Origin: Falsiphaeobacter marinintestinus
Lineage (GTDB): Bacteria > Pseudomonadota > Alphaproteobacteria > Rhodobacterales > Rhodobacteraceae
Assembly: GCF_007923355.1 (NCBI RefSeq)
Contig: NZ_VOGO01000008.1
Coordinates: 62,001 to 126,000, forward strand
DNA: 64,000 nt
Direction: 5' to 3'
The position numbers were made by a program, and so were the translations under genes. The notes under the pieces are model-generated. The model had not been told where the DNA came from. It saw only the letters and a list, made by a program, of their open reading frames with translations, and searched no databases. Shown one piece after another: positions 9,755-17,563 of this stretch. Each line of letters starts with the position of its first letter. Position 1 is the stretch's first letter.

Positions 9755-10360
9755 ATGAAACATCTGTTCCGCACGGCATGTGCCGCTTTGCTTGTTACCG
9801 CCTCGTCTGTCGCAGCCGACGGTAAACTGTCGTTGTCCGAAATCTCGGGCTATCTGAACGGGATGAAGACGGCCGAAAGCCCGTTTACCCAGATCAACGA
9901 TGATGGCAGCCTGTCCACGGGCAAATTGTATATGCACCGCCCGGGCCGAATGCGGTTCGAATATGCCCCGCCTGACAGCGCCACCGTCGTGGCGGGGGGC
10001 GGCGCTGTTGTGATCCATGATCCCAAATCAAACCAGCCGCCCGAAACCTATCCGCTGAAACGCACGCCCCTGTCGATCATCTTGGCCAAGCGGGTGGATC
10101 TGGCGAAAGCGAACATGGTGGTTGGACATGGATTTGACGGCACCGCCACGATCGTGACAGCACAAGACCCCGAAAATCCGGAATACGGGCGGCTCGATCT
10201 GATGTTTACGGGCGATCCTGTCGAGTTGCGCAAATGGGTGGTCTATGATGCTGGCGGATCACAGACCACCGTGATCCTCGGTGGTCTGGAAACCGGTATG
10301 CCGCTTAGCAGTACGCTGTTTTCGACCAGCGGCGGCGGGGGTCAGGGGTTTAACCGCTGA
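9755..10360 (+). CDS. lolA: Outer-membrane lipoprotein carrier protein LolA
   Basis: 201 residues with an N-terminal signal peptide (basic MKHLFR, hydrophobic core, cleavage near SSVAADG) and the LolA body, including the segment GKLYMHRPGRMRFEYAPP that is a hallmark of alphaproteobacterial LolA-like proteins. It would ferry lipoproteins through the periplasm from LolCDE to the outer membrane. ATG 9755 was chosen over the ATG at 9746 because it gives a normal signal peptide. It sits behind ftsK, a frequent pairing. Confidence 0.88.
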   Translation: MKHLFRTACAALLVTASSVAADGKLSLSEISGYLNGMKTAESPFTQINDDGSLSTGKLYMHRPGRMRFEYAPPDSATVVAGGGAVVIHDPKSNQPPETYPLKRTPLSIILAKRVDLAKANMVVGHGFDGTATIVTAQDPENPEYGRLDLMFTGDPVELRKWVVYDAGGSQTTVILGGLETGMPLSSTLFSTSGGGGQGFNR

Positions 10361-10364
10361 CCCT

Positions 10365-10955
10365 TCAGAACTTGGTTTTGGTGCAGCGACGCAGTTGATC
10401 ACGATAGACATCTGATCGCGAATCCACGCTATCTGCGACCCGGATCAGCCAGCTTTTGCTGTTGTAACTACCGCGGGCAAATCCGGTATGGCCTTCGTGA
10501 TAGGCCAGATATTGATTGCGGGCGTCGGTCATCGCCACACCATTTCTCTTGTTGGTCTTGTTCATGTACCAACCCATGAAGTCTGACGCATCGCGCATCT
10601 TGTTGCGCCGAGCACCGGATCGCCCGACTTCCTTTTTGTACTCGTCCCACGTGCCATCCAGCGCCTGGCTATAGCCATAGGCGCTGCTTTGGCGGCCCAT
10701 CGGAATCACGCCCAGTACATATTTATGCGGGGTGCGCGCGTCTGAGCGGTATTTGCTTTCCTGATAGATCGTCGCCATCTGCACATGGATGGGCACGCCC
10801 CATTTCTTTTCAGTCTTCAGGAATGCCCGTTCGTATTCCGGGCGCTCGCTGAGAATGCTGCAGGCGTTATCCAAATTGCGCGGAGGCGATTTATAGCCAC
10901 CCCCACAGGACGCCAGAGTCAGCGTCAATATCATTGCGAACAGAGTTCTGCTCAT
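10365..10955 (-). CDS. Transglycosylase SLT-like lipoprotein
   Basis: About 196 residues. A lipobox LTLASCGGG gives a lipidated Cys near residue 17. The mature part has the lysozyme-like layout of lytic transglycosylase domains: IYQESKYRSDAR supplies the probable catalytic Glu, and SSAYGYSQALDGTWDEYK matches the conserved Gly-Tyr-Gln-type motif of SLT domains. It would cleave or bind peptidoglycan from the outer or inner membrane face. ATG at 10955 is favoured over 10964 because GAGG lies before it. It converges on lolA with four bases between the stops. Confidence 0.75.
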   Translation of the reverse strand: MSRTLFAMILTLTLASCGGGYKSPPRNLDNACSILSERPEYERAFLKTEKKWGVPIHVQMATIYQESKYRSDARTPHKYVLGVIPMGRQSSAYGYSQALDGTWDEYKKEVGRSGARRNKMRDASDFMGWYMNKTNKRNGVAMTDARNQYLAYHEGHTGFARGSYNSKSWLIRVADSVDSRSDVYRDQLRRCTKTKF

Positions 10956-11016
10956 CTGCCTCATGCCTTTTTCTTACAATTCTATCGCATCCTGACGAAT
11001 GTTGAAATCACAATCG

Positions 11017-11898
11017 CTAGAGCAGCAGTGCAAGAATGACTGGCAGTGACGCAACAGACATAACTGTTGAAATGACGACCAAACCGGCAACCGACGTCGA
11101 ATCTGCGTTGTATTTTTCGGCCAGCAGAAAGGCGGTGACTGCCACCGGAGTCGACATTTGCAGGACAAGCACGCCGAATGCCGCGTCATCCAGCCCGAAA
11201 GCGCGCCCGACACCCCAGGCAACAGCAACACAGATCACCAGCTTGAGCAGGGAGATCCAGACAGATCGGCCAAGGCTGCCGGGCGTCAGGCGCGCAACCG
11301 CTACGCCCAGCGTGATCAGCATCAGCGGGATCGCCATCTGACCCAACAATTCAAGGGTGTTGGTCAGAAACACCGGTGTCGTCCAGCCCTGCCACAAAAA
11401 CAGCCCACCCAGAAGCGTTGCCGCGACCATCGGTTCGGTCAGGATCTTCAGGAAAGACCCCTGTCCGGCCACCAGTCTTAGGCCAACGGTAAAGGTGCCG
11501 ATTGCTGTGACGGCGAACACGACAACGGCCAGCCCCAACCCGGTTTCACCAAAAGCGAACAGGGCCAGCGGCAAACCTACATTTCCGGTATTGCCAAAGA
11601 TCATCGGTGACAGATAGGTCCGCCGGTCTAGGTTCAGAAGCCGAAGCACTACAAAAGACAGGATCAGGATCGCACCATGGGCAACCAAAGCGGCCAGCAG
11701 CAAGGAGGTTACAGACTGACGTTCGACGTCCAGCTGCATCAGCGCCACAAACACCAGACTGGGCACCGCCAGCGTCATTCCCAGGCGGGTCACGAACTCC
11801 AGCCGGTACTCGAATCCAAGCTTCACCCAGGCAAAGCCGATCCCGGCCAGCAAAAACACCGGAGCGACGATTTCCGCCACTGTCAAAGCCAAGTCCAC
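11017..11898 (-). CDS. AEC-family transporter (auxin efflux carrier-like)
   Basis: A 293-residue membrane protein of ten hydrophobic helices in two five-helix halves, with the family pattern PLALFAFGETGLGLAVVVFAV in the first half and a polar break IPLMLITLGVAVA in the second. Bacterial AEC proteins carry malonate, malate or similar organic anions; the substrate here is unknown. The start is GTG at 11896-11898 with AGGAG nine bases upstream. It is divergent from hspQ, with about 86 bases between the start codons. Confidence 0.85.
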   Translation of the reverse strand: MDLALTVAEIVAPVFLLAGIGFAWVKLGFEYRLEFVTRLGMTLAVPSLVFVALMQLDVERQSVTSLLLAALVAHGAILILSFVVLRLLNLDRRTYLSPMIFGNTGNVGLPLALFAFGETGLGLAVVVFAVTAIGTFTVGLRLVAGQGSFLKILTEPMVAATLLGGLFLWQGWTTPVFLTNTLELLGQMAIPLMLITLGVAVARLTPGSLGRSVWISLLKLVICVAVAWGVGRAFGLDDAAFGVLVLQMSTPVAVTAFLLAEKYNADSTSVAGLVVISTVMSVASLPVILALLL

Positions 11899-11984
11899 AG
11901 TTTGTTTCTCCTGAAAAGCCGCTTGGGGGGTTGGACAAAACCCCTCGGTTGGGGGTACTAACCATAACTATGGGCTGCAAGACT

Positions 11985-12311
11985 ATGCTGAAAACACGCG
12001 CGAAATATCATCTGGGCCAGGTTGTCCGGCACAAGAAACACCCGTTCCGCGGGGTGGTTTTTGATGTCGACCCTGAATTTTCCAATACGGAAGAGTGGTA
12101 TCTCTCTATTCCCGAGGACAGCCGTCCCCGGAAAGAGCAACCGTATTACCACCTTCTGGCTGAAAACGACCAAAGCTATTATGTGGCTTACGTGTCTGAA
12201 CAGAACCTGGTGGCTGACTATTCAGGCGAACCTGTCGACCATCCGGACATCCCGGATATGTTTGGCCCGTTCACCGATGGAACGTACCCGCTTCATTTCC
12301 ACATGAATTAA
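11985..12311 (+). CDS. hspQ: Heat shock protein HspQ
   Basis: 108 residues in one YccV/HspQ hemimethylated-DNA-binding-type barrel domain, with the conserved start KYHLGQVVRHKKHPFRGVVF and the signature QPYYHLLAE...YYVAYVSEQNL. In enterobacteria HspQ is a specificity-enhancing factor for the Lon protease and is heat-induced. I chose ATG 11985; ATG 11970 is also in frame and adds five residues. A TTGGAC (11931) and TACTAA (11956) pair 19 bases apart could be the promoter and would put the transcript start near 11968, which favours the later ATG. A strong terminator follows. Confidence 0.88.
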   Translation: MLKTRAKYHLGQVVRHKKHPFRGVVFDVDPEFSNTEEWYLSIPEDSRPRKEQPYYHLLAENDQSYYVAYVSEQNLVADYSGEPVDHPDIPDMFGPFTDGTYPLHFHMN

Positions 12312-12338
12312 ATACCGCTTTAATTCAAAGGTTTGGTA

Positions 12339-12361
12339 GGCGGCCATGTGGCCGCCTTTTT
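12339..12361 (+). terminator. Intrinsic terminator of hspQ
   Basis: GGCGGCC (12339-12345) and GGCCGCC (12350-12356) form a seven-base stem with a four-base loop, followed directly by five T. It ends at the stop codon of the convergent gamma-glutamyltransferase gene. Confidence 0.9.
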
Positions 12362-13938
12362 CAATATCCCAACGCGCAGCCATCCTTGCGCGGGTCACTT
12401 GCGCCTTCCAGAATGCCGTCATCCCGGATCCGGATCGCCTGTGCCCCGCCGATCGCGGTGACCGGGATGGCGACCGTATGGCCCATATCGGTCAACTCTT
12501 GCCGCACGGCGTCTGAATACCCGCGTTCGACATTGAAAATGCCCGCGTCCGAGAAGCAGCGTGGAGCGTCCAGCGCAGCCTGCAAATCCATCCCGAAATC
12601 CGTCAGATTCGACACGAATCGGGCATGGCCATTCGGCTGATAAGCCCCGCCCATGACACCAAAGGGCAGGAATACCCCGTTTTTGTTTCTGAGCATGCCC
12701 GGAATGATCGTGTGCATAGGCCGTTTATTGCCACCCAATTCATTCGGATGCCCTGCCTCCAAAGTGAATCCCGCGCCGCGGTTCTGGAACAGGATGCCAA
12801 ACTTGTCGGTCGCAATCCCCGAGCCAAAGCCGTGAAAGATCGAATAGATCAGCGATACGACCATGCGATCCTGGTCGACAACGGTGATATAGATCGTGTC
12901 CTTGTGGACCTCTTCGGTCAGCGGCGCGGCAGCGGCCATGGCGCGTTTCGGATCTATCAACGCCGCCAGTTGCGCGGCGGTCTCCGGGGCCAGCATGTGT
13001 TCCAGCCGCATGGTCATGTCGGGGTCGGCAATAAACCGGTTGCGCGCGTCATAGGCCAGTTTCGCAGCCTCGGCTTCGATATGGGCGCGCTGGGCCCCGA
13101 AAGGCTCCATTCCGGCAATGTCGAAATGCGACAGGATGTTCAACATAAGGATCGCGGTCGCGCCCTGACCATTGGGCGGATGCTCGACCAGATCGACACC
13201 TTTGTAGGGGCCGCTGACCGGCGTGTCCGTGCTGCAGCGGGTGGCGGCAAAATCCTCAAGCGTGTGGACACCGCCCTGTGCGTTCAAAGCCGCGACCATG
13301 TCTTCGGCGATCTCACCGGTATAAAAGGCATCGCGCCCGTCCTTGGCGACCCGCCGCAACACCTCGGCCTGTCCGGGCGCCCGGAAAACCTGACCCGGTT
13401 TCGGTGCCTGACCATCAATAAGGAACGCCTGCCGGGCATTGCCCTTTAGGGTATCGGCATCATTTGACCAGTCAAACGCAACGCGAGGTGCCACTGGAAC
13501 TCCGGTGTCGGCATAATGAATCGCTGGTGCCAGAATGCGATCCAGCCCCAGTTTCCCTTCGGTTTCCGACAGATGGCAAAATGCATCGATTGCGCCCGGT
13601 ATGGTCACAGCATCGGCACTGTGGGTCGGGATCTTGGCTTTTCCGGCGGAACGAAGGGCTTCTGCACTGGCCGCAGAGGGCGCCCGGCCTGACCCATTTA
13701 GCGCGTGAACCTCGTCGCTGCCCGGACGTGTGTAGAGTACAAAACAATCGCCCCCCATACCGGTCATCTGAGGTTCGCAGATCCCCAAAAGCACCGCCGC
13801 CCCAACGGCTGCATCCATCGCGTTTCCACCCTGCTTCAGGATTTCGACCGCCGTTTGCGCCGCCAACGGATGTGACGTGGCACACATGCCTTCGCTGCTC
13901 AGAACGGCGGATCGGCCGGGCATTTGGAAATCACGCAT
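12361..13938 (-). CDS. Gamma-glutamyltransferase family protein
   Basis: 525 residues of the GGT Ntn-hydrolase fold. Early motifs match the family (QGGNAMDAAVGAAVLLGICEPQMTGMGGDCF, about 36-66). The autoprocessing site and nucleophile is Thr348 in KDTIYITVVD, aligned with the Thr that begins the small subunit of E. coli GGT. The enzyme would be cleaved into large and small subunits and then transfer or hydrolyse gamma-glutamyl groups. There is no N-terminal signal peptide, so it appears cytoplasmic, unlike periplasmic Ggt; such forms may act on gamma-glutamyl or acyl compounds other than glutathione. It has its own promoter region and no operon partners. Confidence 0.85.
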   Translation of the reverse strand: MRDFQMPGRSAVLSSEGMCATSHPLAAQTAVEILKQGGNAMDAAVGAAVLLGICEPQMTGMGGDCFVLYTRPGSDEVHALNGSGRAPSAASAEALRSAGKAKIPTHSADAVTIPGAIDAFCHLSETEGKLGLDRILAPAIHYADTGVPVAPRVAFDWSNDADTLKGNARQAFLIDGQAPKPGQVFRAPGQAEVLRRVAKDGRDAFYTGEIAEDMVAALNAQGGVHTLEDFAATRCSTDTPVSGPYKGVDLVEHPPNGQGATAILMLNILSHFDIAGMEPFGAQRAHIEAEAAKLAYDARNRFIADPDMTMRLEHMLAPETAAQLAALIDPKRAMAAAAPLTEEVHKDTIYITVVDQDRMVVSLIYSIFHGFGSGIATDKFGILFQNRGAGFTLEAGHPNELGGNKRPMHTIIPGMLRNKNGVFLPFGVMGGAYQPNGHARFVSNLTDFGMDLQAALDAPRCFSDAGIFNVERGYSDAVRQELTDMGHTVAIPVTAIGGAQAIRIRDDGILEGASDPRKDGCALGY

Positions 13939-14143
13939 GGTTTAGCACTCCCTAATCTTGCAGAAGCGGACCCTAGGACAGAGCCGGGGGTTTTCCAATC
14001 TTGATTTTTTTTGGGGGAAAGGTAGTCCTCGACGCCGCCCATAAGGTGGGGGCTGTTAAAGCGGCGCCGAGGGAAGCGTTTTGCAGCTACACGTACGGTA
14101 TGGCCTGTGTTTGCGGCGCCAGTTTGAACCGATTGAGGCAGTT

Positions 14144-14611
14144 TCAGGGCAAGGGCCCGGACTCGGATGGCGGGACCAGATCTTTGGCCTGAATCCGAAA
14201 GAACAGGCTCAACAGGTTGCACCCTTCATCCCTGTCATAGCGTACCGCACTTGTCAGCGACTGGATCAGGAACCAACCAAACCCGCCTTCCGGCAAGATG
14301 CCATGTTTTTTCGACGGTTGGATCAGGCGTGCGGTCGGGATTCGATTGGCTGGCAAAGGGCGACCGTCATCCCGCAGCCGAATAACCAGATGATCGGCAG
14401 CCATCATGACCCGTAACCAGATCTGGCCTTTGCCAGGGGCCTCATACGCGTGCTCGACGATGTTGTTGATTGCTTCAGCCAGAACCAGTTCAACATCGCC
14501 CGCGCGTTCAGGCGACAGACCAGAGCGGCGAAGCCGATCCAACACCGACAGAATGCAGCGCCGCGCCTCCATCTGGTCAGTTTCACAGCTTTCTTTGAAA
14601 TCGTTCAGCAC
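14144..14611 (-). CDS. HATPase_c_2 anti-sigma factor / serine kinase (RsbW-like)
   Basis: 155 residues with a GHKL ATP-binding fold. The N box is ELVLAEAINNIVEHAY (about 42-57), followed by LRDDGRP (G1-like, about 79-85) and a Gly-rich GFGWFLIQSL. Such proteins phosphorylate a STAS-domain antagonist on Ser/Thr and bind a sigma factor or other target in partner-switching. Start is GTG at 14609-14611 with GGAGG ten bases upstream. It lies 24 bases downstream of a STAS gene on the same strand, so the two make a likely operon. No sigma factor or PP2C phosphatase gene is next to them. Confidence 0.82.
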   Translation of the reverse strand: MLNDFKESCETDQMEARRCILSVLDRLRRSGLSPERAGDVELVLAEAINNIVEHAYEAPGKGQIWLRVMMAADHLVIRLRDDGRPLPANRIPTARLIQPSKKHGILPEGGFGWFLIQSLTSAVRYDRDEGCNLLSLFFRIQAKDLVPPSESGPLP

Positions 14612-14635
14612 GACATCGGGCCTCCGGGCCAGCGG

Positions 14636-14974
14636 TCAACCCGCCTGCAGATCCATCGCATCCTGCAGCGTTGGATAAAGGTCAAATACCGTATCCATCC
14701 GGGTCAGGCGGAACACTTTGTCGACCATCGGCGTCAGCCCAGCCAGATCCAGGCTTCGCCCTTTGCCAAGTTGTTTCATCGAGGCCACGATTGCCCCAAG
14801 CCCGCTAGAGTCAATGAATTCAACCCCCGACAGATCCAAAATGATCCGGTCCGGTCCGGAATCGGTTTCCTTGCGCATGTCTTCCTTGAATTGGATCGCA
14901 ATAGCCGCATCAATGCGTTCGGCGTGAACGCAGACAATGCGGCTGCCTTCGGTATCCTTGCTGGTCAGGCTCAT
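14636..14974 (-). CDS. STAS-domain anti-sigma factor antagonist (RsbV-like)
   Basis: 112 residues from ATG 14974, which has GGAGAA about six bases upstream; a longer in-frame start at 15019 lacks this. The single STAS domain has the phospho-acceptor motif EFIDSSGLGAIV (around 53-64), where the Ser before Gly-Leu-Gly is the usual kinase target. When unphosphorylated it would bind the RsbW-like kinase encoded next to it and free the kinase's target. Together they form a minimal partner-switch pair. The stress or process they control is not shown by the neighbours. Confidence 0.85.
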   Translation of the reverse strand: MSLTSKDTEGSRIVCVHAERIDAAIAIQFKEDMRKETDSGPDRIILDLSGVEFIDSSGLGAIVASMKQLGKGRSLDLAGLTPMVDKVFRLTRMDTVFDLYPTLQDAMDLQAG

Positions 14975-15063
14975 CCGGTTCTCCGACTGACGATTGTTTC
15001 CGCCAAGGCTAGACGCCAATCCTTACCATTCAGTATGCAGGCACAAAGAATTGGAGGACCGAT

Positions 15064-16236
15064 ATGAAAGAAGTCGTGATCGCAGGAGCCGCCCGCACCC
15101 CGATGGGTGGTTTTCAGGGGATGTTTGACGGCGTCGACGCCGCAGACCTTGGTGGAGCAGCAATCAAGGCCGCGCTGAAAGGCGCCGGGGCCGAAACCGT
15201 CGACGAAGTGTTGATGGGATGCGTGCTGCCTGCGGGGCAGGGGCAGGCTCCGGCCAGGCAGGCCGGGTTCGCTGGCGGGCTGGGCGAAGACGTTCCGGCC
15301 ACCACCCTCAACAAGATGTGCGGCTCGGGCATGAAGGCCGCGATGCTGGCCTATGACCAAATTGCGCTGGGCGACCGTGATACGATGATTGCAGGCGGCA
15401 TGGAAAGCATGACCAACGCGCCGTACCTCTTGCCAAAAATGCGCGGTGGAGCCCGTATTGGACATGGTCAGGTGGTCGACCACATGTTCCTTGATGGCCT
15501 GGAAGACGCCTATGACAAGGGCCGCCTGATGGGCACCTTCGCCGAAGACTGCGCCGAAGCATTTCAGTTCACTCGCGAGGCGCAGGATGAATACGCTCTG
15601 ACGTCGCTTGCGAATGCTCTGGCAGCTCAGGACAGCGGCGCCTTCGACGATGAAATCGCGCCAGTGACACTCAAGACCCGCAAGGGCGAGGTCGTGAACG
15701 ATTCTGATGAACAGCCCAAATCCGCCCGCCCCGACAAGATTCCAACGCTGAAACCGGCATTTCGCAAGGATGGCACAGTGACAGCCGCCAATTCGTCGTC
15801 AATCTCCGACGGTGCAGCGGCGCTGGTCCTGGCCTCGGCTGATGCTGCTGAGGCCCAAGGGTTGACCGTCCGCGCGCGCATCCTGGGTCATACTAGCCAC
15901 GCACAGGCCCCGGGCCTGTTCACCACGGCCCCGGTTCCCGCAGCCCAGAAGCTTCTGGAAAAGATTGGCTGGAGCAAGGATGACGTTGATCTTTGGGAGG
16001 TTAACGAAGCCTTCGCTGTCGTGCCCATGGCTTTCATGCATGAGATGGGCCTGCCCCGCAACAAGGTGAACGTGAACGGCGGCGCCTGCGCGCTGGGTCA
16101 TCCAATTGGCGCATCTGGGGCGCGGATCATGGTGACCCTGCTGAACGCATTGGAAAAACGCGGTCTCAAGCGGGGCGTCGCCGCGATTTGCATCGGTGGC
16201 GGCGAAGGTACCGCAATCGCAATCGAGCGGGTTTGA
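15064..16236 (+). CDS. Acetyl-CoA C-acyltransferase (thiolase)
   Basis: 390 residues with all thiolase landmarks: nucleophile Cys86 in NKMCGSGMKA, the activating His in ALGHPIGASGARIM near 346, and the second Cys in AAICIGGGEG near 377. It either condenses two acetyl-CoA or cleaves 3-ketoacyl-CoA. Length and motif style fit biosynthetic acetoacetyl-CoA thiolases as well as degradative ones. It is not next to acyl-CoA dehydrogenase or polyhydroxybutyrate genes here, so the pathway stays open. The stop is followed at once by intergenic repeat B and two G/C-rich hairpins. Confidence 0.92.
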   Translation: MKEVVIAGAARTPMGGFQGMFDGVDAADLGGAAIKAALKGAGAETVDEVLMGCVLPAGQGQAPARQAGFAGGLGEDVPATTLNKMCGSGMKAAMLAYDQIALGDRDTMIAGGMESMTNAPYLLPKMRGGARIGHGQVVDHMFLDGLEDAYDKGRLMGTFAEDCAEAFQFTREAQDEYALTSLANALAAQDSGAFDDEIAPVTLKTRKGEVVNDSDEQPKSARPDKIPTLKPAFRKDGTVTAANSSSISDGAAALVLASADAAEAQGLTVRARILGHTSHAQAPGLFTTAPVPAAQKLLEKIGWSKDDVDLWEVNEAFAVVPMAFMHEMGLPRNKVNVNGGACALGHPIGASGARIMVTLLNALEKRGLKRGVAAICIGGGEGTAIAIERV

Positions 16237-16239
16237 CGA

Positions 16240-16304
16240 TCTTCTCTTTGAAAATACTTCGGGGGTGAATTGGCCCAACGGGCCAAGAGGGGGCTGGCCC
16301 CCTC
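16240..16304 (+). repeat. Intergenic repeat B with two hairpins
   Basis: 16240-16260 (TCTTCTCTTTGAAAATACTTC) matches the right arm of palindrome A. It is followed by two perfect hairpins: TTGGCCC/GGGCCAA (16270-16286, three-base loop) and GAGGGGGC/GCCCCCTC (16287-16304, two-base loop). This may end thiolase transcription, though no T-run follows. From 16305 to about 16500 I see nothing further that I can name. Confidence 0.6.
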
Positions 16305-16510
16305 CCCCTGACCAACAGGGAACCGCCGCTGCTTGCCTCAAGTCGTTTGGTCGATCTGGGGTACCACAGCGGTCTGCACTTTGAATTCAAACCGCTTTTG
16401 GTGCCTCTGCATTGCCGCAAAAAACGGCGAAGATGCTGCCAAATTGGGTTTGTGCAGCGCAGTTTTTACCCCCCTCATTTTGGAGCCTCCTTAAAAATGG
16501 TGGGTTGGGA

Positions 16511-16535
16511 GTGAAAAAATACGTGCAAATTTCAC
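16511..16535. promoter_or_regulatory. Operator-like palindrome 1 (GTGAAA-N13-TTTCAC)
   Basis: Perfect inverted half-sites GTGAAA (16511-16516) and TTTCAC (16530-16535). The right part GCAAATTTCAC is repeated exactly in the second copy 39 bases downstream. Position, just before the XRE-cupin regulator gene, suggests autoregulation; binding is inference. Confidence 0.6.
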
Positions 16536-16549
16536 CAAACTGGGCAATC

Positions 16550-16574
16550 GTGAAAAAGAGGACGCAAATTTCAC
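16550..16574. promoter_or_regulatory. Operator-like palindrome 2 (GTGAAA-N13-TTTCAC)
   Basis: Second copy with the same half-sites (16550-16555 and 16569-16574) and the same 13-base spacing. It ends just before the GGAAG ribosome site of the regulator gene, so a bound protein could block transcription or translation start. Confidence 0.6.
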
Positions 16575-16585
16575 GGAAGCGAATC

Positions 16586-17158
16586 GTGTTTCAAAGTCGA
16601 CCAGACAGCCCCCAAACCCTTGGCGCCGATCTGCGCGCCCTGCGCAAGGCGCGGGGAATTACGCTGGCAGATCTGGCCAGGCAGTTGGGACGCTCGGTCG
16701 GGTGGTTGAGCCAGGTTGAACGTGATCTGTCCGAGCCTTCGGTAACCGACCTGCGCCACATCGCAGCGGCGCTGGACGTTCCCGTATCCATGTTGTTCGC
16801 GCATGATCCGGTCCGGGCCGATGAAGCCGGGTATGTGGTGCGAAAAGGCTCGCGCCGCCCGCTGGGATCAGGCGAGGCGGGGCTGGTCGAAGAATTGCTG
16901 TCGCCCGATCTGACGGATGATTTCGAAATGGTGCACTCAACCTTCGAACCGCATAGCCGCATCGGAGAAAAGGTGACCCGCCCGACGCAAGAGGTCGGCT
17001 ACCTTTTGTCGGGCAAGCTCGATCTTGAAATCGGCGCGCGCAAATTCACCATTCACCCCGGTGACAGTTTCCGCATTCGCGGTGAACCGTTCCGCTGGAT
17101 CAACCCCTACGGCGAACCTGCAGTTGCGATCTGGGTGATCGCGCCGCCGGTGTATTGA
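16586..17158 (+). CDS. XRE-family regulator with C-terminal cupin domain
   Basis: 190 residues from GTG 16586, which has GGAAG about seven bases upstream; an open frame continues upstream to ATG 16412, but that would run through both operator-like palindromes and add an unusual 58-residue leader. Residues about 10-70 form a helix-turn-helix (LADLARQLGRSVGWLSQVERDLSEPSV). Residues about 110-185 form a cupin barrel (IHPGDSFRIRGEPFRWINPY) that would bind a small effector or metal. Regulators of this build (PuuR type) often repress the catabolic genes beside them. The GFA and dehydrogenase genes follow at 13 and 11 bases, so it probably leads that operon. Confidence 0.88.
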   Translation: MFQSRPDSPQTLGADLRALRKARGITLADLARQLGRSVGWLSQVERDLSEPSVTDLRHIAAALDVPVSMLFAHDPVRADEAGYVVRKGSRRPLGSGEAGLVEELLSPDLTDDFEMVHSTFEPHSRIGEKVTRPTQEVGYLLSGKLDLEIGARKFTIHPGDSFRIRGEPFRWINPYGEPAVAIWVIAPPVY

Positions 17159-17171
17159 TTGGAGTGACGTG

Positions 17172-17552
17172 ATGCATACTGGTTCCTGCCTTTGTGGCGA
17201 CGTCCGGTTCGAGATTGACGGTGACCTGACCCCGCCGTCGGCCTGTCATTGCGGTCAGTGCCGCCGCCAGTCGGGCCATGTCTGGGCCTCGACCCATATC
17301 CCGAACGACCGGTTCCGCCTGACCAATAACGTCGGCCTGCGCTGGTTCCAGGCCAGTGACATTGCCCGTCGCGGGTTTTGCGGCCATTGCGGATCGTTCC
17401 TGTTCTGGGACCCCAAGGACGAAGACGCGATTTCTGTTTCCATGGGGGTACTTGATGCCCCAACCGACACCACGCTCGCCCGCCATATCTTTGTGGCCGA
17501 CAAGGGTGATTATTACGATCTGAACGACGGTCTGCCGCAGAGCGACCAGTAA
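17172..17552 (+). CDS. GFA (glutathione-dependent formaldehyde-activating) family protein
   Basis: 126 residues of the GFA/CENP-V zinc fold. Zinc-binding cysteines are seen in CLCGDVRF (start), CHCGQCRRQ (about 26-34) and FCGHCGSFLFWD (about 74-85). The founding member was proposed to join formaldehyde and glutathione; many relatives have no proven activity. Its place between an XRE-cupin regulator and a GcvT-family dehydrogenase, whose demethylation can release formaldehyde, makes a role in C1 handling plausible. ATG 17172 has GGAG upstream; a GTG at 17169 is also in frame. Confidence 0.85.
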   Translation: MHTGSCLCGDVRFEIDGDLTPPSACHCGQCRRQSGHVWASTHIPNDRFRLTNNVGLRWFQASDIARRGFCGHCGSFLFWDPKDEDAISVSMGVLDAPTDTTLARHIFVADKGDYYDLNDGLPQSDQ

Positions 17553-17563
17553 CGGAGAATGAG

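Noticed and set aside
16412-16585. Longer regulator start at ATG 16412
   Set aside because: It would place both operator-like palindromes inside the coding sequence and add a 58-residue leader not expected for XRE-cupin proteins; GTG 16586 has a ribosome site.
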